A DNA stretch of 64,000 nucleotides. Source: an uncultured Prochlorococcus sp. (GTDB lineage Bacteria > Cyanobacteriota > Cyanobacteriia > PCC-6307 > Cyanobiaceae). The stretch covers positions 1 to 64,000 of the forward strand of contig CACFBG010000001.1 of NCBI GenBank assembly GCA_902564535.1, given 5' to 3'. The position numbers and the translations under genes were made by a program. The notes below the pieces were generated by a model, which made no database searches, was not told where the DNA came from, and was given only the letters and a program-made list of their open reading frames with translations. Numbering within the stretch: position 1 is the stretch's first letter; each line of letters begins with the position of its first letter. Of the stretch, positions 19,094 to 29,346 are shown piece by piece.

Positions 19094-19139
19094 ATACATC
19101 TTGGCCTATTAACATCCCTTCATCTGAGGCAAAAGAATC

Positions 19140-20993
19140 TTGAACAAGCGCTTGCGAAACATTGGGCTTTATCTGCTCATAGTAATGATTGTCATCTTTC
19201 TAGGAACCGCTTTCTTAGATAGTCCAAAAGACAACAACTCAACCAGATCAATTCGATACAGTGATTTCGTTGAGGCTGTTGAAGAAAATCAAATAAGTAG
19301 GGTATTAATTTCGCCTGACCAAGGCACAGCCCAAGTCATAGAAAATGATGGAAGTAGAGCTCAAGTCAATCTTGCCCCTGATAAGGATCTTTTAAAACTA
19401 TTAACAGCTCATAACGTCGATATTGCAGTTCAACCATCTCGTCAGGCAAGTCCATGGCAACAAGCTGCAAGCAGCTTGATATTTCCTCTACTTTTATTAG
19501 GCGGCTTATTCTTTCTCTTTAGAAGATCTCAAGGAGGAGGAGGAGGAGGAGGAAATCCAGCTATGAGCTTTGGGAAAAGCAAAGCAAGATTGCAAATGGA
19601 ACCTTCTACTCAAGTTACTTTTGAAGATGTCGCAGGAATAGAAGGTGCAAAGCTAGAACTGACAGAAGTTGTTGACTTCCTAAAAAATCCTGATCGATTT
19701 ACAGCTGTTGGAGCAAAAATCCCTAAAGGCGTTCTGCTTGTAGGACCTCCAGGAACAGGTAAAACTCTTCTTGCAAAAGCGGTAGCTGGAGAAGCTGATG
19801 TTCCATTTTTCTCTATATCAGGATCAGAATTTGTAGAAATGTTTGTAGGCGTGGGAGCTAGCAGAGTAAGAGATTTGTTTGAACAAGCTAAAAAAAATGC
19901 CCCATGCATTGTGTTCATTGATGAAATTGATGCTGTTGGTAGGCAAAGAGGCGCTGGGCTTGGAGGAGGGAATGACGAAAGAGAGCAAACTCTTAATCAA
20001 CTATTAACCGAGATGGATGGTTTCGAGGGCAATACAGGGATAATTATTGTTGCTGCTACTAATAGACCAGACGTTCTAGATGCAGCATTAATGAGGCCTG
20101 GGCGATTTGATAGACAAGTAACAGTAGAGAGACCCGACTACAGCGGCAGACTACAAATCCTCAAAGTACATGCTCGCGACAAAACTCTTTCTAAAGATGT
20201 TGATTTAGATAAGGTTGCTCGACGAACTCCTGGTTTTACTGGAGCTGATTTAGCAAATCTCCTCAATGAAGCTGCAATATTTGCAGCCAGAAGAGAACTT
20301 AATGAAGTTAGTAATGATGAGATTGAAGATGCCATTGAAAGAGTCATGGCAGGACCAGAGAAAAAAGATACCGTGATTAGTGAAAAGAGAAAAAGACTAG
20401 TTGCTTATCACGAAGCTGGGCATGCTCTAGTAGGCGCTTTGATGCCTGATTATGATCCAGTACAAAAGATTTCAATAATTCCTAGAGGCCAAGCGGGTGG
20501 GCTTACATTTTTCACTCCTAGCGAAGAACGCATGGAGTCAGGTCTATATTCCAGATCTTATTTACAAAATCAAATGGCCGTTGCATTAGGAGGAAGAGTC
20601 GCTGAAGAAATTGTTTATGGAGAAGATGAAGTTACTACTGGTGCATCGAATGATCTTAAACAAGTTGCACAAGTCGCCAGACAAATGGTTACTCGTTTTG
20701 GAATGAGCGATAAGCTTGGTCCAATTGCCCTTGGGAGGTCACAAGGTGGAATGTTTCTTGGCAGAGAAATAGCATCTGAGAGAGATTTTTCTGAAGATAC
20801 AGCAGCAACAATTGATGCAGAAGTTTCTGATTTAGTTGAGGTTGCCTACATAAGAGCAACTAAAGTGTTAGTAGATAATCGCAATATTCTTGATGAATTA
20901 GCAGAAATGTTAATCGAGAAAGAAACAGTTAATTCAGAAGAGCTGCAAGAACTCCTAATTCTTAGGGAAGTCAAAGTAGCGGAATACGTGTAA
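19140..20993 (+). CDS. ftsH: ATP-dependent zinc metalloprotease FtsH
   Basis: Thylakoid/plasma-membrane AAA+ protease; cyanobacterial members degrade damaged D1 during PSII repair. 617 residues. It has membrane spans near 7-25 and 106-126 around a lumenal domain, then a GGGGGG-rich linker, Walker A GPPGTGKT (about 201), Walker [13 protein letters not shown], the second region of homology [18 protein letters not shown], and the zinc site HEAGH near residue 425. The start is TTG ([12 protein letters not shown]), in line with near-identical N-termini of the family. eda follows after two bases. Confidence 0.96.
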   Translation: MNKRLRNIGLYLLIVMIVIFLGTAFLDSPKDNNSTRSIRYSDFVEAVEENQISRVLISPDQGTAQVIENDGSRAQVNLAPDKDLLKLLTAHNVDIAVQPSRQASPWQQAASSLIFPLLLLGGLFFLFRRSQGGGGGGGNPAMSFGKSKARLQMEPSTQVTFEDVAGIEGAKLELTEVVDFLKNPDRFTAVGAKIPKGVLLVGPPGTGKTLLAKAVAGEADVPFFSISGSEFVEMFVGVGASRVRDLFEQAKKNAPCIVFIDEIDAVGRQRGAGLGGGNDEREQTLNQLLTEMDGFEGNTGIIIVAATNRPDVLDAALMRPGRFDRQVTVERPDYSGRLQILKVHARDKTLSKDVDLDKVARRTPGFTGADLANLLNEAAIFAARRELNEVSNDEIEDAIERVMAGPEKKDTVISEKRKRLVAYHEAGHALVGALMPDYDPVQKISIIPRGQAGGLTFFTPSEERMESGLYSRSYLQNQMAVALGGRVAEEIVYGEDEVTTGASNDLKQVAQVARQMVTRFGMSDKLGPIALGRSQGGMFLGREIASERDFSEDTAATIDAEVSDLVEVAYIRATKVLVDNRNILDELAEMLIEKETVNSEELQELLILREVKVAEYV

Positions 20994-20995
20994 AT

Positions 20996-21652
20996 TTGTT
21001 TCCTATTAATAATAGTTTAGATATTCAGGAAGAATCTCTAATTTCTTCTCTTCAAAAGCAACCAATTATAGTAGTTCTTAGACCTAACGAAGATAATCTT
21101 TGCATTGATAAGAGTTTTTTTTCAACGATTCAAACTTTACATTTGAATGGAATTAAGCACATAGAAATAGCATGGACTTCAGATGCTCGCTGGAGGCAAA
21201 TGATGAAGAATATAATCAAAGAGTTTAGAAATATTTCTTTCGGAATAGCTTCAATTTCTTCCCCAAAGGGTTTGCAGGACATTGAAGTTCTTCCAATAAA
21301 ATATGCCATGAGCCCAATATTCGACAAGAATCTTCAAAACCAAGCAAAAAAAAATAAACTATTACTTATACCTGGTGTCTTTACCCCCTCAGAAATCAAA
21401 GAAGCAACAAGTTATGGGTGTAAAATCATCAAACTATTTCCTGCTATAAATCTTGGAATCGAATACATTAACCAAATCAAGATTCCACTTAATGTAAGTC
21501 CATTTATTATTGCAGCAGGAGGCCTTAGTTCAAAAGATATAATTTCTTGGTTGAATGCAGGTTATAACACCGTAGCTATAGGTAGAAATTTAATTCAACA
21601 TGGGAAGATTGATCCTTCCCTTGATCAATGGATAAAATTAAATGCAAAGTAG
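20996..21652 (+). CDS. eda: KDPG/KHG aldolase (Entner-Doudoroff aldolase)
   Basis: Class I aldolase that cleaves 2-keto-3-deoxy-6-phosphogluconate (and 4-hydroxy-2-oxoglutarate) to pyruvate plus an aldehyde. 218 residues. The Schiff-base lysine is Lys146 in IIKLFPA, the catalytic glutamate is Glu57 in HIEIAW, and the phosphate loop AAGGLSS is present. The TTG start lies two bases after the ftsH stop, so it is probably co-transcribed. The sequence is rather divergent, so strict KDPG specificity is inferred. It is convergent with aroC. Confidence 0.82.
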   Translation: MFPINNSLDIQEESLISSLQKQPIIVVLRPNEDNLCIDKSFFSTIQTLHLNGIKHIEIAWTSDARWRQMMKNIIKEFRNISFGIASISSPKGLQDIEVLPIKYAMSPIFDKNLQNQAKKNKLLLIPGVFTPSEIKEATSYGCKIIKLFPAINLGIEYINQIKIPLNVSPFIIAAGGLSSKDIISWLNAGYNTVAIGRNLIQHGKIDPSLDQWIKLNAK

Positions 21653-21742
21653 TAGTAGTAAGTTTAGAGCAGAGATATTATTGAATGATCATCCAAGTAT
21701 TAACTACAAATAAACCTGCCATAGTAATAATTACTTCCTAAA

Positions 21743-22831
21743 TTAGAAAAGATTACATTGACCATTCTGTATAAGCAAATGATCTGCTAAAACTAATGAA
21801 ACCATAGCCTCAACCATTGGTACTGCTCTAGGCAAGACACATGGATCATGTCTTCCTTTAGCAGACAAGTTAACTGCTTTACCACTTGAATCAATAGTTT
21901 TCTGATTTTTGCGAATAGTTGCTGTTGGTTTAAATGCAACTCTGATCAATATGTCCTCCCCATTACTAATTCCTCCCTGAATACCTCCCGAATTATTAGT
22001 AGCTGTTTTAAGAGAACCATCTTGTGAAGGCAAGAAAGCATCATTATGCTCACTTCCCTTAAGCAGAGTTCCCTGGAAACCTGAACCTATTTCAAAACCC
22101 TTAGTGGCTGGTAAAGACATTACTGCTTTAGCTAAATCAGCCTCTAATTTGTCAAAGACAGGCATGCCTAGACCAATAGGAACATTCCTAACTAAACACT
22201 CAATTATACCTCCACAAGAATCTCCTTCTAAACTAATCTCCTCGATACGTTTAATCATTAATTCGGCATCAGAAGGGTTAGGGCATCTAACTATATTGGA
22301 CTCCACATCTTGAAAAGAAACAGTATTTAGATCTACTTGTGCCTCGATATCGTGAATACTTTTAACCCAGGCCAATACTTCTGTTTGATTAACCTTTGCG
22401 AGTAATTGTTTAGCAATAGCTCCTGATGCAACCCTTCCTATTGTTTCTCTTGCAGATGCTCTCCCTCCTCCACTAGAAGACCTAATTCCATATTTAAATT
22501 GATATGTTGCATCAGCATGGGAAGGCCTAAAGATAGATTGCATATCTTGATAATCGCCTGGCCTTTGATCTTTATTACGAACCAGCATTGAGATTGGAGT
22601 TCCAAGGGTTACTCCTTCCACAAGTCCACTAAGAATTTCTATCTGATCGGATTCTTTTCGTGGAGTTGTTAATTTACTTTGACCTGGTTTTCTCCTATCT
22701 AAGTCCATTTGAATCTTTTCAAGATCTAATTTCAATCTGGGAGGGCATCCCTCCAAGATGACCCCAACTGCTCCCCCATGGGATTCCCCAAAGGTACTTA
22801 TTCGGAATAACCGACCAAAACTACTTCCCAT
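21743..22831 (-). CDS. aroC: Chorismate synthase
   Basis: FMN-dependent final step of the shikimate pathway. 362 residues. The signatures are [33 protein letters not shown] and the [21 protein letters not shown] block. It ends close to the expected C-terminus and converges with eda. It lies downstream of psbA on the same strand, but a terminator separates them. Confidence 0.96.
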   Translation of the reverse strand: MGSSFGRLFRISTFGESHGGAVGVILEGCPPRLKLDLEKIQMDLDRRKPGQSKLTTPRKESDQIEILSGLVEGVTLGTPISMLVRNKDQRPGDYQDMQSIFRPSHADATYQFKYGIRSSSGGGRASARETIGRVASGAIAKQLLAKVNQTEVLAWVKSIHDIEAQVDLNTVSFQDVESNIVRCPNPSDAELMIKRIEEISLEGDSCGGIIECLVRNVPIGLGMPVFDKLEADLAKAVMSLPATKGFEIGSGFQGTLLKGSEHNDAFLPSQDGSLKTATNNSGGIQGGISNGEDILIRVAFKPTATIRKNQKTIDSSGKAVNLSAKGRHDPCVLPRAVPMVEAMVSLVLADHLLIQNGQCNLF

Positions 22832-22882
22832 AAATAAAATTTATAAAGAGCCGTAAATAATAAGAAATTTATTTTAGCCATA

Positions 22883-22912
22883 AAAAAGCCCCCTATTTAA
22901 AGGGGGCTTTTT
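22883..22912 (-). terminator. psbA terminator
   Basis: Perfect 11-base arms (AAAAAGCCCCC / GGGGGCTTTTT) with an eight-base loop. The GC core flanked by A- and T-runs makes a classic intrinsic terminator in both directions. It lies 56 bases after the psbA stop and upstream of aroC, so psbA is probably monocistronic. Confidence 0.9.
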
Positions 22913-22967
22913 CCTCAGCCAAAATTGGTGAGCTTTAAACACTTAAAACGAATTTAGCGCTTAAAGT

Positions 22968-24047
22968 TCAACCAATAGCAGGTGCTACAAGTGCCACTGG
23001 AGTGGACTCAGCTGCTGCTAAATCTAGAGGGAAGTTATGAGCATTACGCTCGTGCATAACTTCCATTCCAAGGTTCGCACGGTTTAGAACGTCACCCCAT
23101 GTTGGGACAACCTTTCCTTGCGAATCAAGAATTGACTGGTTGAAGTTGAAGCCATTCAAGTTGAAAGCCATGGTGCAAATACCCATGGAAGTCAACCAAA
23201 CACAAACAACTGGGAAAATAGCCAAGAAGAAGTGAAGACTACGGCTGTTGTTGAAGCTGGCATATTGGAAGATCAAACGACCGAAATAACCGTGGGCAGC
23301 CACGATGTTGTAGGTCTCTTCTTCTTGCCCGAACTTATAGCCATAGTTTTGTGATTCAGTCTCGGTAGTCTCACGGATAAGTGATGAGGTAACCAAAGAA
23401 CCATGCATAGCGGAGAACAAGCTTCCGCCAAACATTCCTGCTACACCAGCCATATGGAATGGGTGCATAAGGATGTTGTGCTCAGCCTGGAACACGAACA
23501 TGAAGTTAAAGGTTCCTGAAATACCAAGAGGCATTCCATCCGAGAAGGATCCCTGTCCAAATGGATAAACAAGGAAAACTGCGAAAGCAGCAGATACAGG
23601 AGCTGAATAAGCAACGCAAATCCAAGGACGCATACCTAAACGGTATGACAATTCCCATTGGCGTCCCATCCAACCGCAAATTCCGATCAAGAAGTGGAAA
23701 ATAACTAGCTGGTAAGGACCGCCGTTATAAAGCCACTCATCGATTGTTGCAGCTTCCCAAATCGGATAGAAATGAAGGCCAATAGCATTACTAGAAGGAA
23801 CAACAGCACCAGAGATGATGTTATTTCCATACATGAATGAACCAGCAACTGGCTCACGAATACCGTCGATATCAACCGGCGGTGCCGCAATAAATGCAAT
23901 AACGAAGCAAGTGGTTGCCGCAAGCAGGCAAGGAATCATCAATACACCAAACCAACCGACATAAATACGATTGTTAGTGGAAGTGACCCATTCACAGAAC
24001 TGCGGCCAACCTTTAAGCAACGAAGAGCGTTGTTGAAGGGTAGTCAT
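22968..24047 (-). CDS. psbA: Photosystem II D1 protein PsbA
   Basis: Reaction-centre subunit carrying P680, pheophytin, QB and most Mn-cluster ligands. 359 residues from the ATG at 24047 (MTTLQQRSS); an upstream in-frame start would add an unrelated leader. Key residues are in place: Tyr161, Asp170, Glu189, His190, His198, His332, Glu333, His337, Asp342 and the processing site after Ala344, followed by a short C-terminal extension. Residue 130 is Gln, as in low-light-type D1. It has its own terminator and a 341-base upstream region. Confidence 0.98.
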   Translation of the reverse strand: MTTLQQRSSLLKGWPQFCEWVTSTNNRIYVGWFGVLMIPCLLAATTCFVIAFIAAPPVDIDGIREPVAGSFMYGNNIISGAVVPSSNAIGLHFYPIWEAATIDEWLYNGGPYQLVIFHFLIGICGWMGRQWELSYRLGMRPWICVAYSAPVSAAFAVFLVYPFGQGSFSDGMPLGISGTFNFMFVFQAEHNILMHPFHMAGVAGMFGGSLFSAMHGSLVTSSLIRETTETESQNYGYKFGQEEETYNIVAAHGYFGRLIFQYASFNNSRSLHFFLAIFPVVCVWLTSMGICTMAFNLNGFNFNQSILDSQGKVVPTWGDVLNRANLGMEVMHERNAHNFPLDLAAAESTPVALVAPAIG

Positions 24048-24388
24048 AAGGACGTAAATGTAACCCCTAACTAGGGGCAACTAAAATAAGAACAGGAATA
24101 CCTGCCAGGTGGATTTTATAGGAAGATCGCTCAATTCGTGGCTTCTTCTTGAAAGCCAAATGGATTAGAAGCAGCTCATATCCAAAAACAATAGAAAGGT
24201 TTAAGATTTAGAGAGATGGCAAAGGAGATTCATTTGGTCCTTATAAGATGGCTCTTTAAAGGGCGGCACCTGCAAGAGACAGTGCCAATGAGCAAAGCTA
24301 GGCACAGGAGAATCGAATTAGAGTCTCAGGGGGCTGTCGTGTATTGGAGTGAAAGGGTGCTAACTTCTAGTTAATTTTAAGAAGCAAG
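24048..24388. other. Gene-free psbA upstream region
   Basis: This holds the psbA promoter and leader on the minus strand and the start region of the lipoprotein gene on the plus strand. Visible elements are a CCCCT/AGGGG hairpin at 24064-24077 in the presumed psbA leader, a TATAAAAT box on the minus strand at 24113-24120, and a GGCAC/GTGCC dyad near 24264-24287. No protein gene is apparent. Confidence 0.5.
24113..24120 (-). promoter_or_regulatory. Candidate psbA -10 element
   Basis: TATAAAAT on the minus strand, 65 bases upstream of the psbA ATG. No good -35 hexamer sits 16-18 bases further upstream, so this call rests on the -10 match and the position alone. Confidence 0.35.
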
Positions 24389-24748
24389 TTGAAAGCAAGA
24401 ACAATTAAATTTAAAAAGATCAAAACATTGGTCACTATTTTCTGTGGTATATGCATTTTTTCGGTATTGGCTTGTCAAAGCAGACAAAAAAGTAACTTAT
24501 CAAGCCCTAATAAAACCTCTAATTCAATCAGCGAACTAGAAATGAAAGTAGATAGACTAGAAAAAGTAGTTAAACAAAATATCAATTTAAATACAAATGA
24601 AAAAACAGAAAAAATTCCTGCAGGGAAAATTAAATCTCTAACATTTAGGATTGGAACTGAAGATGATCGATTGAGAATTTACTGGGAAGATGGAAGCAAA
24701 AGTGACCTCCCATGTACTAAAGAACAAGTTATATGGGCATGCGGTTAG
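24389..24748 (+). CDS. Small putative lipoprotein, function unknown
   Basis: 119 residues starting at TTG (24389), with AAGAAG upstream. A basic N-terminus and hydrophobic core (about residues 11-27) end in a lipobox-like FSVLAC with Cys29. There follows a serine/asparagine-rich linker, a short predicted coiled coil (ISELEMKVDRLEKVVKQ, about residues 47-63), and a compact C-terminal domain with LTFRIGTEDDRLRIYWEDGS and two cysteines. No family is recognised. It is divergent from psbA and convergent with the AspA/AstE gene. Confidence 0.65.
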   Translation: MKARTIKFKKIKTLVTIFCGICIFSVLACQSRQKSNLSSPNKTSNSISELEMKVDRLEKVVKQNINLNTNEKTEKIPAGKIKSLTFRIGTEDDRLRIYWEDGSKSDLPCTKEQVIWACG

Positions 24749-24753
24749 AGTTA

Positions 24754-25680
24754 TTAATTTAACAATGCATGAAGATCATTTTGCCAAGATTTTTTGATAG
24801 AAATTTTCTCTCTTTTTGTAATACTCATAGCAATTCTTTTCTCAACATAAGCAGCCTCATTTATAAACAATGCATACAGATCTTCTTCTAGATTATAAAA
24901 ACTTTTATCGAATCTCATTATCTTTTGCGAAGAGTCAACAAAGAGCGGTGAGTTATTGTCAATAATCTGCCAATCATTACCTAATAAATCAGGATGAATA
25001 GAAGAGGTAATGTTACCCTCTAGATCACGCGGAAAATCAATACTTCCCATATGAGAGTAGACTATTAAATCCTTGGGATAATGTATTTTATCTGATAAAA
25101 CTTTAGAGAGTTCATTAAAACAAGCTTCTAAAATTATTTTATACTTATCTATAATATTTTGATGAATCAAAGACTGTGCTACTGGGCCTATTTCGACTAC
25201 CAATCCACATGGCCACGATTCAACCAAAAAGCCTTTTTCAGAAGAGTCATCTTCATGCAAATAAACAGGAATGCCAAGACGAAATTGCATTAAAGACGCT
25301 AGAGCTAGATCTGCTGGTCTACGTCCATAAATGACCAAGCTGCTTCCCATTGCAGCTGTAGTCGTGTGAAGGTCAATTGCGATTTTGCATGGATTTATTC
25401 CATCAGGTCCATATTCAATTATCAATTCTTTAGCTCTTTGAGCTTCATAAAATGAATGGCTAGAAGAGTTAATTAAATCGGGAAGAAAGCTTCTGTTTAA
25501 ATCACGATCTATATAACGTTTACATTGCTGCAATGCAAGAGGATTTCCTATAGCTTGAATGATTTTTAAATTGCTCTTATTTATAAGATCAGGATTCTCT
25601 CTCCATTGCTTAAAAAGCAATGGAGCATTTATCTCATTGCCATGGGTTCCTGCAACCAAAAGCAACTGAGAATTCACCAT
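24754..25680 (-). CDS. Aspartoacylase / succinylglutamate desuccinylase-family hydrolase
   Basis: Zinc carboxypeptidase-like amidohydrolase (AspA/AstE family, PF04952) of 308 residues. Zinc ligands are visible in GTHGNEINAP (His and Glu, about residues 13-18), the substrate arginine in RDLNRSF and the third ligand in IDLHTTTAAMGSS; the catalytic Glu follows in GLVVEIGP. Family members deacylate N-acyl amino acids. In picocyanobacteria it is commonly annotated aspartoacylase, though the substrate is unproven. It is divergent from the GST gene. Confidence 0.85.
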   Translation of the reverse strand: MVNSQLLLVAGTHGNEINAPLLFKQWRENPDLINKSNLKIIQAIGNPLALQQCKRYIDRDLNRSFLPDLINSSSHSFYEAQRAKELIIEYGPDGINPCKIAIDLHTTTAAMGSSLVIYGRRPADLALASLMQFRLGIPVYLHEDDSSEKGFLVESWPCGLVVEIGPVAQSLIHQNIIDKYKIILEACFNELSKVLSDKIHYPKDLIVYSHMGSIDFPRDLEGNITSSIHPDLLGNDWQIIDNNSPLFVDSSQKIMRFDKSFYNLEEDLYALFINEAAYVEKRIAMSITKREKISIKKSWQNDLHALLN

Positions 25681-25742
25681 TACTATTTAGACACTATCCT
25701 AAGGATGACTGAAAATAACTATAAAGGGAACTATTTCCAAAT

Positions 25743-26732
25743 ATGTCTTCTCCTCCTGCCCAACTTGTTAAAACAGCACGCATTTGCTGGAAATGGCAAT
25801 GGAATCAATTAATGAATGCTCTGGCTCCTTGCGATGAAGAAGGTAATTATCAAAGGCCTAAAAGCGAACATCAATATGCAGTCATACCTCCAAAAAAAGA
25901 TTTTTTCGAAAGGCCCTTAAAAGAGCTTCCAACACTTGTAATAGGTAAAAGCTGCCCATGGGCACATCGCACTTGGTTGACTTATAAATTAAAAAACTTA
26001 GAAACAAATCTCAATTTATTAATTGCAAGACCTTCTCCCCAAAAAGGCAAGTGGGAGTTAAGTCCGACTTGGTTAGGTTGTAATTATTTAGATGAGTTGT
26101 ACAGACTCTGTGGAAGTCCTCCTAGCCATAGGGCAACTGTACCAACTTTAATCGATCCATTTGGGAAAGGAATACATAAGCCAAAATTGCTAGGTAACGA
26201 AAGCAGTCAATTAATTGAAATTTTAAATAAATGGCCAACTTCTAACCAATCAAAAGAACTTTCTCCAAAAAGTCTTGAAGAGGAAATTAAAAGCTGGAAT
26301 GAGCTTTTACAACCCACAGTTAATGATGGTGTTTACAGATGTGGGTTCGCTAGGAATCAAAACTCTTACAACAAAGCATCTAAGGAACTATTCTCATCTT
26401 TAGATCAAGTAGACAAATCACTAACAAATAAAGGGCCTTGGTTGTGCGGTGAAGAATTAACCCTTGCAGATGTCAGGCTTTTTCCAACTCTAATTAGATG
26501 GGAAAATATCTACATGCCTTTCTTTGGCTGTAGTGAAAGGCCTCTTTGGACATTCCCAAAAATCTGGGAGTGGAGAAGGAGGTTTTTCAATCTCCCAAAT
26601 GTCCAAGGAACCTGTGATTCAAATACTTGGAGGAAGGACTATTTTGGCAATCTATTTCCTTTAAGACCGAGCGGAGTAGTTCCTGCAGGAGTAGAACTCA
26701 CTAATATAGTAAATACTAAGGTCCCAAAATAA
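25743..26732 (+). CDS. Glutathione S-transferase, Xi class (glutathionyl-hydroquinone reductase-like)
   Basis: 329 residues. The redox cysteine sits in GKSCPWAHRTWL, the hallmark of ECM4/YqjG-type enzymes that reduce glutathionyl-hydroquinones. The C-terminal all-helical GST domain carries GPWLCGEELTLADVRLFPTLIRW. It starts a run of three close genes: the membrane protein begins two bases after its stop and overlaps the ABC-F gene. Confidence 0.88.
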   Translation: MSSPPAQLVKTARICWKWQWNQLMNALAPCDEEGNYQRPKSEHQYAVIPPKKDFFERPLKELPTLVIGKSCPWAHRTWLTYKLKNLETNLNLLIARPSPQKGKWELSPTWLGCNYLDELYRLCGSPPSHRATVPTLIDPFGKGIHKPKLLGNESSQLIEILNKWPTSNQSKELSPKSLEEEIKSWNELLQPTVNDGVYRCGFARNQNSYNKASKELFSSLDQVDKSLTNKGPWLCGEELTLADVRLFPTLIRWENIYMPFFGCSERPLWTFPKIWEWRRRFFNLPNVQGTCDSNTWRKDYFGNLFPLRPSGVVPAGVELTNIVNTKVPK

Positions 26733-26734
26733 GA

Positions 26735-27412
26735 ATGAACTTAAAATCTTGGTTCTTTAACGATAACAATTTAAAAGAGGAAAAAGAAATCTATTTAGAG
26801 GGAATTTATGGTTCATATAAGATTACCACTAAAGATAGGATTGAAGTGAATAGGTATAGATTATCAGTTTTATTTTGCGGCCTTTCATTTTGCTTGGGTT
26901 TAATACATTGGCTTTATTTAGGTGAATCATTGGCATCTATATGGTTATTCTCTATGGCATTAAGTCTTGGCTTTGCTTTAAACTGGATCCATATTTACAT
27001 ACGATTTATTCACAACATCCTTAAAGTTTCATGGGGGATTGGGTGCCTAGGCGTAATCATCATGGCTTCATATGTAGGTTTCGACAATATCCTTATGAAT
27101 TTAAGAGTTCAACCTTACTGGTTATTTCTAATAGGACCAATATTTATAGCTCTAACAGGTTTAGGTTTTAAAGAATTCTTTTGCTTCAGGAGAGCAGAAG
27201 CTTTAGGTCTTACTATTTTACTTCCTATTGCATTATTAGGACACATTACGAATCTACTCAATGAATCTACAATTATTTCATTGATAAGTATTTCAGCTGC
27301 TCTTTTATTATTAATGTCTATAAGAAAATTTGGGATAGATGCTGCCTTAGATATAGGAGATAAAAGTATATTTGAATATCTTGAAAGGCAACGGGAAAGT
27401 AAATCAGCGTGA
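26735..27412 (+). CDS. Integral membrane protein (DUF2301-like)
   Basis: 225 residues with about six membrane segments after a soluble N-terminus of about 45 residues. The FKEFFCFRRAEA segment and the overall span pattern resemble cyanobacterial DUF2301 proteins; function is unknown. Its stop overlaps the GTG start of the ABC-F gene by four bases (GTGA), so the two are translationally coupled. Confidence 0.7.
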   Translation: MNLKSWFFNDNNLKEEKEIYLEGIYGSYKITTKDRIEVNRYRLSVLFCGLSFCLGLIHWLYLGESLASIWLFSMALSLGFALNWIHIYIRFIHNILKVSWGIGCLGVIIMASYVGFDNILMNLRVQPYWLFLIGPIFIALTGLGFKEFFCFRRAEALGLTILLPIALLGHITNLLNESTIISLISISAALLLLMSIRKFGIDAALDIGDKSIFEYLERQRESKSA

Positions 27413-29346
27413 ATATTATTAGCTTAATTGAGGCTGGTAAAGACTTTGGAATCAAAAATCTATTTGATAATTTTACGCTTCATATAAATGAAAAAGAGCG
27501 TCTTGGTCTTATTGGCCCAAATGGATCAGGAAAATCAACATTACTAAAAATAATTGCGGGTGAAGAAAGCATTGATAATGGGAAAAGATTGTGTGCTAAA
27601 AGTCTAAAATTATCATTAGTTAGCCAAGAAGATACTCTACTAGATCATGAAAGTATTCTTGAGTCAGTGCTGAGAAATTGCGGGGAAAAACGTGATTTAA
27701 TTATACAATTTAATCAAATAAGTGAATCGGTTGGCAAAGAGCCAAATAACGAACAATTGCTGAATAAACTTGCTAACATTGGAGAACTAATGGATCAATC
27801 TAATAGTTGGGGTCTTGAGTTTAAAATCAAAGAAATACTAGATAAGCTTGGCATAAAGGATCTTAACAAATTAATTAGTGAGCTATCAGGTGGATATAAA
27901 AAAAGAGTATCGCTTGCTGCAGCACTTGTATCTGATCCTGATTTATTATTACTAGATGAGCCTACTAATCATCTAGATGCTAGTTCTATTGAGTGGTTAG
28001 AGAATTGGCTCAAGAATTTCAAAGGAGGCTTAATACTTGTAACTCATGATCGCTATGTATTAGATAAAGTCACCAATAGAATTGTAGAGGTAAATAAAGG
28101 GGAAGCAATCATATATAAAGGTAATTATAGTAATTATTTAAAACAAAAATCAGAGCTTCAAAACGCTAGAAATAATTATGAGAATAAGTTTCATAGCGTT
28201 CTTAGAAGAGAGCTGAAATGGTTACAACAAGGTCCCAAAGCAAGGAGCTCTAAGCAAAAAGCTCGACTTATTAGAATAAAAGAAATGCAAAGCAAAGAGG
28301 TGAAGCAAAATAAAAAATTACTAGATATGAAATATTTAAAAAGAAGGATTGGGAAATTAATAATCGAGGCAGATAATATTAAAATAACAAATAATGGTAA
28401 GGAGAATGGAGATATATTGTTAAAGGAGTTTAGCTATTCTTTTAATAAAGAAGATCGCGTTGGCTTTATTGGCCCTAATGGATCAGGGAAATCAACTTTA
28501 CTAAATATTTTAGCAGGTCAAATAAAGCCACTAGAAGGAAGCTTGAAAATTGGAGAAACAATAAAAATAGGATACTTAGATCAAGTTTCTAAAGAGCTTA
28601 ACCAAAAAGTGAATTTAAATAGAAAGGTTATTGAATATTTAGAAGAAATTGCAACTAGAATCAAAATTCATAACAGAGAAGTTACAGCTTCTCAACTATT
28701 AGAGAATTTTTTATTCCCGCCTTCTCAGCAACATAGTCCTTTAAGTAAATTATCAGGAGGAGAAAGGAGAAGGTTAAGTCTGTGCAGAATACTTATCAGT
28801 GCACCTAATGTAATAATATTAGATGAACCAACTAATGATCTAGATATACAAACACTAAGCGTACTTGAGGATTTTCTTGAAGATTTTCATGGCTGCGTCA
28901 TTATTGTTTCACATGATCGATTCTTTTTAGATAGAACTGTAGACAGGATTTTCAATTTCGAGAATGCCTTACTAAAAAGATTTGAGGGTAATTATAGTTC
29001 TTTTCTTGAAAAACAAGAAAAGAAAAAAATAAGTTCAAAAAGCAAGTCTATTGACAATCGTCCTAAAAAATCTTTATTGCCTGCAAAAGAATCAATTAGT
29101 CAAATATCAACCAAAAGTCATATATCAAAAGTCAGCAAAAGGAAACGAAGCTTCAAGGAAAACAAGGAGCTATGCGAATTAGAGAAGGAACTATCCATTC
29201 TTGAGGAAAAAAAAAGGAATCTAGAGGAAGCCATCTCATTAAATAGTGAAAACTTAACCAACAAAAGTTTTCAATTAGCAGAATTAATTGATCAAATAGG
29301 AAGTAAAGAAGAAAGATGGATAGAGCTTAGTGAGATAGAGGTATAA
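27409..29346 (+). CDS. ABC-F family ATPase (Uup-like)
   Basis: Soluble protein with two ABC domains and no membrane part; ABC-F proteins act on ribosomes. 645 residues. Walker A GPNGSGKST occurs twice (about residues 36 and 354). The signatures are LSGGYKKR and LSGGERRR, and the Walker B motifs are LLLLDEPTNHLD and VIILDEPTNDLD. The inter-domain linker is basic and helical, as expected. A C-terminal coiled coil of about 100 residues, rich in Lys and Glu, resembles the DNA/RNA-binding tail of Uup. GTG start. Confidence 0.9.
   Translation: MNIISLIEAGKDFGIKNLFDNFTLHINEKERLGLIGPNGSGKSTLLKIIAGEESIDNGKRLCAKSLKLSLVSQEDTLLDHESILESVLRNCGEKRDLIIQFNQISESVGKEPNNEQLLNKLANIGELMDQSNSWGLEFKIKEILDKLGIKDLNKLISELSGGYKKRVSLAAALVSDPDLLLLDEPTNHLDASSIEWLENWLKNFKGGLILVTHDRYVLDKVTNRIVEVNKGEAIIYKGNYSNYLKQKSELQNARNNYENKFHSVLRRELKWLQQGPKARSSKQKARLIRIKEMQSKEVKQNKKLLDMKYLKRRIGKLIIEADNIKITNNGKENGDILLKEFSYSFNKEDRVGFIGPNGSGKSTLLNILAGQIKPLEGSLKIGETIKIGYLDQVSKELNQKVNLNRKVIEYLEEIATRIKIHNREVTASQLLENFLFPPSQQHSPLSKLSGGERRRLSLCRILISAPNVIILDEPTNDLDIQTLSVLEDFLEDFHGCVIIVSHDRFFLDRTVDRIFNFENALLKRFEGNYSSFLEKQEKKKISSKSKSIDNRPKKSLLPAKESISQISTKSHISKVSKRKRSFKENKELCELEKELSILEEKKRNLEEAISLNSENLTNKSFQLAELIDQIGSKEERWIELSEIEV

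Noticed and set aside
21641-21660. AGT trinucleotide repeat after eda
   Set aside because: Only about four copies, in a short convergent spacer; likely chance.
24048-24080. Eleven-codon extension of psbA
   Set aside because: D1 universally begins near MTT-like sequence; the extension is the leader hairpin region and has no family character.
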